Below, one piece after another: positions 19,401 to 27,121 of a stretch of DNA of 64,000 nt (position 1 is the stretch's first letter; every line of letters starts with the position of its first letter). The stretch comes from Nonomuraea sp. NBC_00507 (GTDB lineage: Bacteria; Actinomycetota; Actinomycetes; Streptosporangiales; Streptosporangiaceae), in NCBI RefSeq assembly GCF_036013525.1, contig NZ_CP107853.1:4650001-4714000 (forward strand), read 5' to 3'. The position numbers and the translations under genes are program-made. The notes beneath the pieces are model-generated. The model was not told the origin of the DNA, searched no databases, and saw nothing but the letters and a program-made list of their open reading frames with translations.

Positions 19401-19895
19401 CAGCCTGAGCTCGCCGAGCCTGGCGGCCTCGGCGGCCAGGCCGGGCGACGCCACGGCCACGTCGGCGTACGGCTCACCGCGCCAGAGCCCGGCGGCGGTG
19501 CGCAGGAGCTCCCGGGCATGCGCGGCGTCGGTCGCGAGGGATTCGTGCGCCGCGCTCGCCAGCGTCTCGAACTCGATGGAGTCGAGCGAGCCGGTCGCGA
19601 GGGCGTAGCCGGGTGGACGCGTGATGAGGACCTGGGCGGGGGCGCGGGCTGGACGGTCGGGTTCCAGTGCCCGCCTGAGGTTCGCGACATAGGACTGCAC
19701 CGAGGTCAGCGCCTTCGGCGGGGCCTCGTCGGCCCACAGCTCGTCGATGAGGCGGCCGACCGAGACGACCCGGCCGCGGGCGGCCAGCAGCAGACCGAGC
19801 AGCGCCCGCTGCTTCTGGCCACCGAGCTGGACCGGGTCCCCGTCGGCATCGAGCACCTCGACCGGACCCAACACCTGATAGCGCACGTCGGTCAC
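16404..19895 (-). CDS. AfsR/SARP-type regulator with ATPase and TPR region
   Basis: A protein of about 1163 residues. The N-terminal OmpR-type winged helix (VLGPVEVLDADGDPVQLGG...) and bacterial transcriptional activation domain occupy roughly residues 1-245. An AAA/NB-ARC ATPase follows with Walker A GEPGIGKTG (about 310) and LLVLDDLHWADG as Walker B. The rest is alpha-helical TPR-like repeat. Such proteins activate secondary-metabolite or stress genes. The start at the GTG 19895 matches the usual V.YQVLGPVEV beginning; an upstream ATG at 19934 adds 13 atypical residues. It is divergent from the hemerythrin gene. Targets are unknown, and no biosynthetic cluster adjoins it. Confidence 0.88.
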   Translation of the reverse strand: MTDVRYQVLGPVEVLDADGDPVQLGGQKQRALLGLLLAARGRVVSVGRLIDELWADEAPPKALTSVQSYVANLRRALEPDRPARAPAQVLITRPPGYALATGSLDSIEFETLASAAHESLATDAAHARELLRTAAGLWRGEPYADVAVASPGLAAEAARLGELRLLATEDRFRAELALGVHARLVGEIEQLVAAQPLREAAWGLLAVALYRSQRQGEALDALRRARRLLAEELGVDPGPELRRLEEAVLRHEPSLEARPAPVTPPAYGASADARPRADAAGLVGREEWQARLTGYLVDASAGRGTVVLLTGEPGIGKTGLARALTATATAMGLHTGWGRCEEAVGAPALWPWSQALGPLLRAAGPAARLPALAALLPGSDNDPAATITATGVEMAAFRLAEATAALLRDAGPTLLVLDDLHWADGDTLNLARRLGAMLADLPVVLLLTSRDAQADHTQELVETLAELTRAGLVRAGLRGLDQAGVRAYVRLLHGVEIADEVSAALGERTNGNPFFLGELVRLLADERLLTTPGTVLALKVPDGVQDVVRRRISRLPDDAETLLATAAAWGPTFDVDLVEAASGLTVDAAMNATEAALLAGLIVADGTRHRFTHGLVREAVYVRLPPGERRRLHAAIAKVIEERSGAAGETRSAELAHHHGLAGAGHARAAWTHALRASALAARQPAPAEAARLQEAALTALTRDPTATATDRYDVLIGLALARRRAGYDQQAWEATREAAEVALAGGDVVAAARAAVATTADAVWSWREYRVVDVSGVTLFERLVRELPPGHQALRARLLAALAAELYYGTDTTGRTVALSTEAESLARAHGSRADLARVLELRHVAYERPQLLAERLSAARELAELAGLPGSADDPAALARALVFRGRDQIEQGDIAAGLHDYRRARELAQTYALAPALVVLDWAGAVADIARGRFAEAERAIAKAHEFHAGTTVAGATEVPIAVTATLNLARGTLPAIEPLLAEAAAATGLALLREWHALALLRSGRADQARSALGAWRQQPEVPMDYLWLTHQAIRAELWSELGPADAAYDLLTHLVPYADRIVIGGTGITIAGFAGHHIGLLARAYGDLDGAADHLGAALRRNEEAGLRPFAAASARELATTLRRRDRPGDHEQAAILTIRASALTDPCGSTHQPHMRS

Positions 19896-19996
19896 GCTAC
19901 GGCACGTCCCCGCTCGCCGGGAGGTGGCGTCCAAGCCAAAACGGGGTGCCTTCCAAGCGCGTGGCCGCAGGCTGTCCTCATCAGAGAGGAAACAGC

Positions 19997-20716
19997 ATGG
20001 AACACCAGACCACCGAAGGGCCGCGGCTCCACGGGCCGGGGCTGACCGACGTGCGTATGATGCAGGTCGCGCACTCCAGTTTCCGCCGTGAGCTGGGCCT
20101 GTCCCCGGCGGCGGTACGCGCCGTCGCCGGGGGAGACCACCGCCGGACTTCGATCGTGGCAGCCCACGCCACCCTGTTTCTGTCGCTGCTGCACCACCAC
20201 CACAGCGTCGAGGACGATCTGCTGTGGGATGTGTTGCTCGCCCGGGTTCCCGGTGAGCTTGCCCCGCTGGTGCACGTGATGCAGAGCCAGCACGAGCAGG
20301 TGGCGGCGCTCTTGGAGCAGGCGCACGAGGCGCTCGGCACCTGGCGCCGAACCGCGTCGGCTTCGGACGGCGAAGCGCTGGCCGGAATCCTGTCCAGCAT
20401 GTGCGCGGCGCTGTTCGAGCATCTGCATGCCGAGGAGACCCATCTGCTGCCCATCATGGCCCGGCACATCACGGCCGAGGAGTGGGAGGAGTTCACCGCC
20501 CGGGGCATGTCCTCGATTCCCAAGCGGCTCATGTTCCTGGGCTTCGGGATGATGCTCTACGAGGGGGATCCCGAGGTGATCGGGATCGAGATGGGCAAGC
20601 TTCCCGCGCCGCTGCGCCGGCTGCTGCCGTTGCTCGGCCGCCGCTCGTTCCGGCGCTACGCGCGCCGCGTCCACGGCACCCCCACACCCCCGCGCGGCAT
20701 CGGCGCGGTCGCCTGA
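19997..20716 (+). CDS. hemerythrin-domain protein
   Basis: A 239-residue protein with a hemerythrin/HHE fold. FLSLLHHHHSVEDDLLW, HVMQSQHEQVAALL and LFEHLHAEETHLLPIM supply the spaced His and Glu ligands of a di-iron site. Such proteins bind O2 or NO or act as iron sensors. The ATG at 19997 follows AGAGAGGAAA. A SnoaL-like gene begins 34 bp downstream on the same strand and is probably co-transcribed. The SARP regulator diverges from this pair and could regulate it. A second hemerythrin lies at 34409-34828. Confidence 0.85.
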   Translation: MEHQTTEGPRLHGPGLTDVRMMQVAHSSFRRELGLSPAAVRAVAGGDHRRTSIVAAHATLFLSLLHHHHSVEDDLLWDVLLARVPGELAPLVHVMQSQHEQVAALLEQAHEALGTWRRTASASDGEALAGILSSMCAALFEHLHAEETHLLPIMARHITAEEWEEFTARGMSSIPKRLMFLGFGMMLYEGDPEVIGIEMGKLPAPLRRLLPLLGRRSFRRYARRVHGTPTPPRGIGAVA

Positions 20717-20750
20717 ACCAGCACCATCTCACAACCAAAAGGAGTACGTC

Positions 20751-21209
20751 ATGACGTCGAACACCATCTCCATCACTGCCGCCGACCTCGCCGCCGCCCG
20801 AGCGCGGAACGAGGACGTGTGGAGCCGCTCCAGCAAGCTGCTGTACGCCGGCCGGATCGACGAGTTCGTCACCTTCTGGTGCGACGACGCCACCTACGAG
20901 GCCGCCCTGCCGGTCGCGGGCCTGCCCGCGGTGATCTCCGGGCGTGAGGCGCTGCACGCCGCGTTCACCGGCCTGGTCGCCGGGGCGCGCAGCATCGCCG
21001 TGCACGACGTCCTGTTCCACCAGACGGACGACCCCGACGTGGCCATCGTGGAGGAGCGGATGGTCGCCGAACTCGCCGACGGCTACACCTACGAGAACCG
21101 GCTCATCATGAGGGTGACCTTCCGGGAGGGCCGGATCGCAGAAATGCTCGAATACTACGGACAGTTCGCACACCAGGACCTGCTGCGCAAGCTCGGGTTC
21201 GCGTCCTGA
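20751..21209 (+). CDS. SnoaL/NTF2-like protein
   Basis: A 152-residue protein of the NTF2-like alpha+beta barrel: YAGRIDEFVTFWCDDATYEAALP near the N-terminus and EERMVAEL..GYTYENRLIMRVTFREGRIAEMLEYYG in the second half. Related proteins are ketosteroid-isomerase-like enzymes or polyketide cyclases, but the catalytic residues vary too much to predict a reaction. AAAAGGAG precedes the ATG. It is probably translated from the hemerythrin transcript. Confidence 0.85.
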   Translation: MTSNTISITAADLAAARARNEDVWSRSSKLLYAGRIDEFVTFWCDDATYEAALPVAGLPAVISGREALHAAFTGLVAGARSIAVHDVLFHQTDDPDVAIVEERMVAELADGYTYENRLIMRVTFREGRIAEMLEYYGQFAHQDLLRKLGFAS

Positions 21210-21267
21210 TCGCATAGGCACCGGAGACGGAGCCATTTGCCCCTGGTGAGCAGGTCATCGTGCCAGA

Positions 21268-21289
21268 GCCCGTAAGGCCCCAGGGGCTT
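21268..21289. terminator. possible terminator between convergent genes
   Basis: AGCCC and GGGCT form a short stem with a 12-base loop, followed by TT, between the SnoaL-like gene and the convergent acyltransferase. The stem is weak. Confidence 0.3.
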
Positions 21290-21306
21290 TGATCAGATAA
21301 CCGAGC

Positions 21307-22422
21307 TCAGCGGTCTGCCCCTCTGCGGGGTCGGCGGGCGGCCAGCTCGACTCGGGCGAACAGGACGGCCAGCACGGCCATCACGGCCGATGGGGCCAGG
21401 AGCCACAGCCAGCGCTGGGCCCACCAGCCGGCGGTTGGCTCCGCCGGCAGGTTGCCGCCCAGCCCTTCATAGGCCCACAGCACCACCAGGTACGCGGTCA
21501 TGTGCCAGAGAAAGATGGTCAACGCGACCACGTTGAGGGCCACCACCGGCTTCCAGACAGCCGGCCGGCGCAGCAGGCGTTCGGCGGCCGGCGTGACCAG
21601 GACCAGCAGCCCGAGTTGAAAGACGGCCAGGGCGGCGATGGTGGCGTTGGTCGGGAAGATGTTGGATTCGGCGGCGCCGGTGGTGGACACCATCGAGAGG
21701 GGGTAGCCCGCTCCCACTGTCAGCCCGACCAGCGCGGCCAGTCCGGCCCCGGCAACCGCCAGCCGCTGCGCCAGCGGCCGCCGCCCCAGCTCCCAGCTGC
21801 GCCAGGCGTAGCCGAGCTGGTGGCAGAACAGCCACACCAGGGCGGCGGTCACCCAGGCCGCCCAGGCCAGGTCGGCGCCGCGGTGCGCCACGCTGCCGAG
21901 GGTGATCAGCAGCACGAGCGCTACCAGGACCCTGGCTCCGTAGCGGGCGTTCAAGCTCGCGGTGATCGGCACTGTGGCGATCAGCAGGCCGTACACGCCC
22001 AGGAACCACAGCGGCGTCAGGTAGCCGGGGAACCACTCCCACATCCATCGGTGGAGGCCGGGCAGGGCGGCCGCGATCAGCTCGCCGGCGAGCCAGACCA
22101 GGGCCCAGACGGCAGTCGGCAAGAGCAGCCGGCGCAGCCGGTCTCGGACGAACTGGCCTGCGGTCGTCCCGCGCGCCTGAGCCCGTTGCCAGCCGACCAG
22201 GTTGGCGTACCCACCGACCAGGAAGAACACCGGCATGATCTGCAGCACCCAGGTGGCCAGCCAGCCACCGGGCACGGCGTGGATCGGGTTGGGCATGGCC
22301 AGGCTGCCGTCGGCGGTGCGGTGGTTGACCGACAGTGTCCAGTGCCAGAGGGTGACGACCACGATGCACAGCGCGCGGGCGGCGTCGACCACCCGGTCGC
22401 GGGACGCCGGCGTGGCCGCCAC
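21307..22422 (-). CDS. acyltransferase family 3 membrane protein
   Basis: A protein of about 371 residues with roughly ten membrane segments. VVVTLWHWTL in the first segment contains the conserved His of the acyl_transf_3 family, followed by LQIMPVFFLVGGYANLVGW, a family hallmark. It would O-acylate a sugar or lipid at the membrane. The start is uncertain. I give the GTG at 22422, but homologous-looking text begins a little earlier and the frame is open through the end of the ligase gene, so a coupled rare start around 22491 is possible. It follows the acyl-CoA ligase directly, which suggests the ligase supplies or handles the acyl group. Confidence 0.8.
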   Translation of the reverse strand: MAATPASRDRVVDAARALCIVVVTLWHWTLSVNHRTADGSLAMPNPIHAVPGGWLATWVLQIMPVFFLVGGYANLVGWQRAQARGTTAGQFVRDRLRRLLLPTAVWALVWLAGELIAAALPGLHRWMWEWFPGYLTPLWFLGVYGLLIATVPITASLNARYGARVLVALVLLITLGSVAHRGADLAWAAWVTAALVWLFCHQLGYAWRSWELGRRPLAQRLAVAGAGLAALVGLTVGAGYPLSMVSTTGAAESNIFPTNATIAALAVFQLGLLVLVTPAAERLLRRPAVWKPVVALNVVALTIFLWHMTAYLVVLWAYEGLGGNLPAEPTAGWWAQRWLWLLAPSAVMAVLAVLFARVELAARRPRRGADR

Positions 22423-22487
22423 CAGCCGGTCCAGCGTCGATCGCCGGCCCGCGACGCGGCGGGTCTGCCGGTTTTGGCGTCTGGCGC

Positions 22488-24278
22488 TCAGCGGTACAGC
22501 TCCTCGATGTCGGCCGCGAAGTCCTTGTGGACCAAGGCACGCTTGACCTTCAGGGTCGGGGTCAGATATCCGTTCTGCTCGGTCAGGTCGACCGCAAGGA
22601 TCCGGAACCTGCGGATCGACTCGGCCCGGCTCACCGCCGTGTTGGCCTCGTCCACGGCCGTCTGCAGCCTGGCCAGCAGATCCGGATCGTCGCGAAGCTC
22701 GGCCGGGCCGGCCTGCTCGGGCCTGCCGACGGCCCGCTTCCATGACGCCAGCGTCTCGGCGTCCAGGGCGATCAGCGCGGCGGTGTACGGCCGCCGGTCG
22801 CCGACGACTACCGCCTGGCTGATGAGCGGGTGGGTGCGCAAGCGGTCCTCGAGCGGCTCCGGGGCGAGGTTCTTGCCGCCGGCGGTGACGATGATCTCCT
22901 TCTTGCGGCCCGAGATCGTCAGGAACCCGTTCTCGTCCAGGGCGCCGACGTCGCCGGTGCGCAGCCAGCCGTCGGCGGTCTTGCTCTCCCTGGTCGCCTG
23001 CTCGTTGCGCCAGTAGCCCTGGAACACGATCGGGCCCTTGATCAGGATCTCGCCGTCGTCGGCGATCCGGATCTCGACCCCGGGGAGGGGCGGCCCCACC
23101 GTGCCGATCTTCAGCGCGTAGGGCCGGTTTACGGTCGCGGCGGCACTGGTCTCGGTCAACCCGTAGCCTTCCAGCACGGTGATGCCGATTCCTCGGAGGA
23201 AGTGGCCCAGCCGTACGCCCAGCGGCGCTCCGCCGGAGATGGCGTAGCCGACCCGGCCGCCGAGCGCGGCCCGCAGCCGCCGGTACACCAGCCGGTCGGA
23301 CAGGCGGTGTTCCAGGCGCAGGCGCCAGCCCGGCCGCCCAGCGTCCAGCGCCTGGCTGTAGGCCACGGCGGTCCGGTCGGCCCAGTCGAAGATCCTGCCC
23401 TTGCCCTCAGCATGGGCCCGCTGCTGAGCACTGTTGTAGACCCGCTCGAACACCCTGGGCACCGCCAGCAGGAACGACGGTTGCAGGGCGGCCAGGTCCT
23501 CGGTCAGCCTGGCCGTGTCGGCGCTGTGCGCCAGGCGCATACCCCGCTCCACGCAGGCCACCTGGATCACCCGCGCGAATACGTGCGCCAGCGGGAGGAA
23601 CAGCAGGGTCGAGGCGTCCTGGCCGAAGATCCGCTCCAGGCTGTCGATCGCGATGCGAGCCTCGTACAGCAGGTTGCCGTGACTCAGCATGCAGCCCTTC
23701 GGGCGGCCGGTGGTGCCCGAGGTGTAGATGATCGTCGCCAGGTCGTCGGCCGACACCGCCCGGCGGCGCTCACGGAGCTGAGCGTCGTCCACGTCCAGCC
23801 CGCCCTCGCGGAGACGGTCCAGCCCGCCGCCGCCGATCTGCCACACCTGCAGCGGCCCGGACAGGCCCTCGGTCACGTCCTCGACCAAGCGGCGATGCGT
23901 CTCGCTCTCGACCACCACTGCGACCGGGCCGGCGTCCTCCAGCACCCAGCGGACCTGCTCGGCCGAGGAGGTCTCATAGATCGGGACCGGCAGCGCCGCC
24001 ACCGTCCACAGGGCGTAGTCCACCAGCGTCCACTCGTAGCTGGTGGCGGCCAGCAGCGCGACCCGATCGCCGGGCTGGATCCCGGCGGCGAGGAAGCCGG
24101 CCGCCAGGCTGCGAACGTCGGCCGCGAACTGCCTGGCCGTCACCGGACGCCAGCTGCCGACCGACCGGCGCTGGAACAGGACCATGTCGCTGTTCACCCG
24201 GTCGTCGGCGAACACCACGTCGGCGAGCTGGGCGTCAGGGGCAACGGTTATCGGGGCCGGGACCGCATAGGCACGCAT
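22488..24278 (-). CDS. long-chain fatty acid--CoA ligase (AMP-forming)
   Basis: A 596-residue adenylating enzyme of the FadD15/ACSL type. IIYTSGTTGRPKGCMLSHGN is the P-loop-like motif. YGLTETSAAATVNRP, DGWLRTGDVGALDENGFLTI and GRKKEIIVTAGGKNLAPEPLED are the later adenylation motifs, and TPTLKVKRALVHKDF contains the C-terminal catalytic Lys region. It activates fatty acids to acyl-CoA in the cytoplasm. AGAGAG lies just before the ATG. The membrane acyltransferase downstream on the same strand probably forms an operon with it. It is divergent from phosphoketolase. Confidence 0.93.
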   Translation of the reverse strand: MRAYAVPAPITVAPDAQLADVVFADDRVNSDMVLFQRRSVGSWRPVTARQFAADVRSLAAGFLAAGIQPGDRVALLAATSYEWTLVDYALWTVAALPVPIYETSSAEQVRWVLEDAGPVAVVVESETHRRLVEDVTEGLSGPLQVWQIGGGGLDRLREGGLDVDDAQLRERRRAVSADDLATIIYTSGTTGRPKGCMLSHGNLLYEARIAIDSLERIFGQDASTLLFLPLAHVFARVIQVACVERGMRLAHSADTARLTEDLAALQPSFLLAVPRVFERVYNSAQQRAHAEGKGRIFDWADRTAVAYSQALDAGRPGWRLRLEHRLSDRLVYRRLRAALGGRVGYAISGGAPLGVRLGHFLRGIGITVLEGYGLTETSAAATVNRPYALKIGTVGPPLPGVEIRIADDGEILIKGPIVFQGYWRNEQATRESKTADGWLRTGDVGALDENGFLTISGRKKEIIVTAGGKNLAPEPLEDRLRTHPLISQAVVVGDRRPYTAALIALDAETLASWKRAVGRPEQAGPAELRDDPDLLARLQTAVDEANTAVSRAESIRRFRILAVDLTEQNGYLTPTLKVKRALVHKDFAADIEELYR

Positions 24279-24289
24279 CGTTCATCTCT

Positions 24290-24553
24290 CTATGAGGAAA
24301 AGGCCGGCCAGGTGGCGTCGGTGAACTGCGGCACCGGGCGGCGCAGGTACGGCGGCGAGAAGCAGCCAATGAGCCTGATTCCCCAGGTCAGCAGGCGCAC
24401 ACATGAGCGGCGAAGGCTGTACGGCGGCGCGGCCCGGCGTGCCACCATCTGCCCGCGCCAGTGCTTCATGAACGGGCCGAGCCACCGCCCGAACAAGAGT
24501 CCCTCGTGTGTCGTCCCAATCGGTAAGGCGAGCAGCACGTAGAGTAACGACAC
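24290..24553 (-). CDS. uncertain small protein upstream of the ligase
   Basis: An 87-codon GTG frame ends 11 bp before the acyl-CoA ligase start. Third codon positions are GC-rich, as in real genes here, and the text contains a possible membrane segment (SLLYVLLALPIG) and basic residues. There is no clear ribosome binding site and no family resemblance. It may be a remnant or plain upstream DNA of the divergent ligase/phosphoketolase pair. Confidence 0.25.
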   Translation of the reverse strand: MSLLYVLLALPIGTTHEGLLFGRWLGPFMKHWRGQMVARRAAPPYSLRRSCVRLLTWGIRLIGCFSPPYLRRPVPQFTDATWPAFSS

Positions 24554-24633
24554 GCCCGGGACCTGGGGAATTGCCTGATCAGAACTCCTGGGGAACAACG
24601 TGAGCGCCGGCACTCTGGTGGATGGAGACTCTC

Positions 24634-27048
24634 GTGGCAACCACCGAAACCGCCACCGTGGACCTGGTGAACCGGCTCGCCCATCCCACCGACGCTGAGG
24701 TCGCCGCGGTCGACGCGTGGTGGCGCGCCAACAACTATCTGACCGTCGGCCAGATTTACCTGATGGCCAACCCGCTGCTGCGCGAGCCGCTGGCCGGCGA
24801 GCACATCAAGCCGCGGCTCCTGGGACACTGGGGCACCAGCCCCGGCTTGGCGCTGGTGTACGCGCACGCGTCCCGGCTGATCCAGCACACCGGGCAGCAG
24901 ATGATCTACCTGGCCGGTCCGGGGCACGGCGGCCCGACGCTGGTCGGGGCCGGCTACCTGGAGGGCACTTACACCGAGATCTACCCGCACGTCACCATGG
25001 ACGAGGAGGGGCTGTTGCGGCTGTTCCGCCAGTTCTCCTCACCCGGCGGCGTCCCCAGCCACGCCTCGGTGCCGACCCCGGGCTCGATCCACGAGGGCGG
25101 TGAGCTCGGCTACGTGCTGCTGCACGCGTTCGGCGCGGTGATGGACAACCCGGATCTCATCGCACTGGCGGTGGTCGGCGACGGGGAGACGGAGACCGGT
25201 CCGCTGGAGGGGTCGTGGAGCGGGATCTCCTTCATGAACCCGGTCCGCGACGGCGCGGTGCTGCCGGTCATCCACGTGAACGGCGCGAAGATCGCCGGGC
25301 CGACCCTGATGGCCCGCAAGGACCGGGACGAGGTCCGGTCGCTGCTGAGTGGGCACGGGTATGACGTGATCGAGGTCGAGGGTGACGACCTGCCCGGCAT
25401 GCACTACCGGTTCGCCGACGCGCTGACGCGGGCGTGGGTGTCGATCAAGACGATCCAGGCGGCGGCCCGCAGCGGCGACTGGGACGGCACCCGGCCCCGG
25501 TGGCCGCTGATCGTACTGCGGACGCCGAAGGGCTGGACCGGACCGGACGTGGTGGATGGGGTGCAGGTGTCGGGCACATGGCGCTCTCACCAGGTGCCGC
25601 TGGCCGGGATAAAGGGCAACAAGGAGCACCTGCGGATCCTTGAGGACTGGATGCGCTCCTACCGGCCCGAGGAGCTCTTCGACGACCACGGCGCGCCCGA
25701 GGCGCTGGTGCTGTCGATCAACCCCGAGGGAGAGCTGCGGATGAGTGCCAACCCGCACGCCAACGGGGGCCTGCTCACCGTCGACCTGGACCTGCCCGAC
25801 TTCCGCGACTACGCGGTGCCGGTGAAGGCGCCGGGCGGGGAGCGGCTCGAGTCGACCCGCAAGCTCGGCGAGCTCATGCGCGACACCTACAAACGCAACC
25901 CTGACCGGTTCCGGCTCTTTTGCCCCGATGAGACCAAGAGCAACCGGCTCGGGGCGGTGTTCGAGGCGTCCGACCGGGCGTTCGCGGAGCGCGTGACCGA
26001 GGAAGACGTCGCGATATCGCGGGACGGCCGGGTGATGGAGGTGCTCTCGGAGCATGCTTGCCACGGCTGGCTCGAGGGCTACACGCTGACCGGCCGGCAC
26101 GGCTGGTTCGCCACCTACGAGGCGTTCGCCATGGTCTCGGCCTCGCAGACCGTGCAGCATGCGAAGTGGTTGCAGGAGGCGCACCATCTGGCGTGGCGGG
26201 CGCCGGTGCCGAGCCTGAACATCCTGCTGACCTCGACCGCCTGGCGCCAGGACCACAACGGTTTCAGCCACCAAGGGCCCGGCCTGATCCAGAACGTGAT
26301 CGCCCACCGCGGCACGATCAGCCGGGTCTACCTGCCGCCGGACGCGAACACGCTGCTGTCGGTCGCCGACCACTGCATGCGGTCGCGGTCGCGCGTGAAC
26401 CTCGTCGTCATCGACAAGCAGCCGCAGCTGCAGTGGCTGACCATGGACGAGGCGGTGGCTCACTGTGCCCGGGGTGCCGGGGTATGGCCGTGGGCAGGCA
26501 CCGAGGACGGGCGGTCGGACCCCGACATCGTGCTCGCGTGTGCCGGGGACGTGGTCACCATGGAGACCGTCGCGGCGGCGAACATCCTGCGCGAGCGGTT
26601 GCCGCACTTCGCCACCAGAGTGGTCAACGTGGTCAACCTGATGACGTTGCCACTGCGCACGGTCCACCCGAACGGCATGGACGACATCCTGTTCCGGGAG
26701 CTGTTCACCGACCACGTCGACGTGCTGTTCGCCTTCCACGGCTACCCGGGCGCGATCCACCAGCTGGTGCACGGCCGGCCGGACCCGGACAGGTTCCATG
26801 TGCGCGGGTTCGTCGAAGAGGGGACGACCACGACCCCGTTCGACATGGTGGTGCGCAACCGGGCATCCCGGTACCACTTGGTGATCGACGCGCTGAACGC
26901 CGCGCGGCGGACCCCGGCCGGGGCGAGCGAGCTGAAGGCGTGGTGCGAGCAGCAGCTCCTCCGCCACGAGCGGTACGTGGTCGAGCACCTGCAGGACATG
27001 CCGGAGGTGCGGGACTGGTCCCTGGGCGACTGGGCAGAGCAGGGCTGA
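24634..27048 (+). CDS. xfp: phosphoketolase
   Basis: An 804-residue thiamine-diphosphate enzyme that cleaves xylulose-5-phosphate or fructose-6-phosphate to acetyl phosphate plus an aldose phosphate. The full family length is present. GHWGTSPGL, YLAGPGHGGP, the ThDP motif region GDGETETGPLEGSW, and YEAFAMVSASQTVQHAKWL are all well conserved. The GTG at 24634 is favoured because GGAG sits 6 bp upstream; the ATG at 24622 is in frame. It is flanked by two acyltransferase genes and diverges from an acyl-CoA ligase. Acetyl phosphate made here could feed acetyl-CoA; this link is inference. Confidence 0.95.
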   Translation: MATTETATVDLVNRLAHPTDAEVAAVDAWWRANNYLTVGQIYLMANPLLREPLAGEHIKPRLLGHWGTSPGLALVYAHASRLIQHTGQQMIYLAGPGHGGPTLVGAGYLEGTYTEIYPHVTMDEEGLLRLFRQFSSPGGVPSHASVPTPGSIHEGGELGYVLLHAFGAVMDNPDLIALAVVGDGETETGPLEGSWSGISFMNPVRDGAVLPVIHVNGAKIAGPTLMARKDRDEVRSLLSGHGYDVIEVEGDDLPGMHYRFADALTRAWVSIKTIQAAARSGDWDGTRPRWPLIVLRTPKGWTGPDVVDGVQVSGTWRSHQVPLAGIKGNKEHLRILEDWMRSYRPEELFDDHGAPEALVLSINPEGELRMSANPHANGGLLTVDLDLPDFRDYAVPVKAPGGERLESTRKLGELMRDTYKRNPDRFRLFCPDETKSNRLGAVFEASDRAFAERVTEEDVAISRDGRVMEVLSEHACHGWLEGYTLTGRHGWFATYEAFAMVSASQTVQHAKWLQEAHHLAWRAPVPSLNILLTSTAWRQDHNGFSHQGPGLIQNVIAHRGTISRVYLPPDANTLLSVADHCMRSRSRVNLVVIDKQPQLQWLTMDEAVAHCARGAGVWPWAGTEDGRSDPDIVLACAGDVVTMETVAAANILRERLPHFATRVVNVVNLMTLPLRTVHPNGMDDILFRELFTDHVDVLFAFHGYPGAIHQLVHGRPDPDRFHVRGFVEEGTTTTPFDMVVRNRASRYHLVIDALNAARRTPAGASELKAWCEQQLLRHERYVVEHLQDMPEVRDWSLGDWAEQG

Positions 27049-27121
27049 GCGGCATGGGCGTCAGTTCTGATCGGCGAAGTCGGCACACGGCATGGCAGCT
27101 GTCTGGGGTACTCCGCGGCGA

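Noticed and set aside
25039..26988. 649-codon minus-strand frame opposite phosphoketolase
   Set aside because: It is antisense to a highly conserved enzyme; composition is His/Arg/Val-rich without motifs, as expected for an opposite-strand frame in GC-rich DNA.
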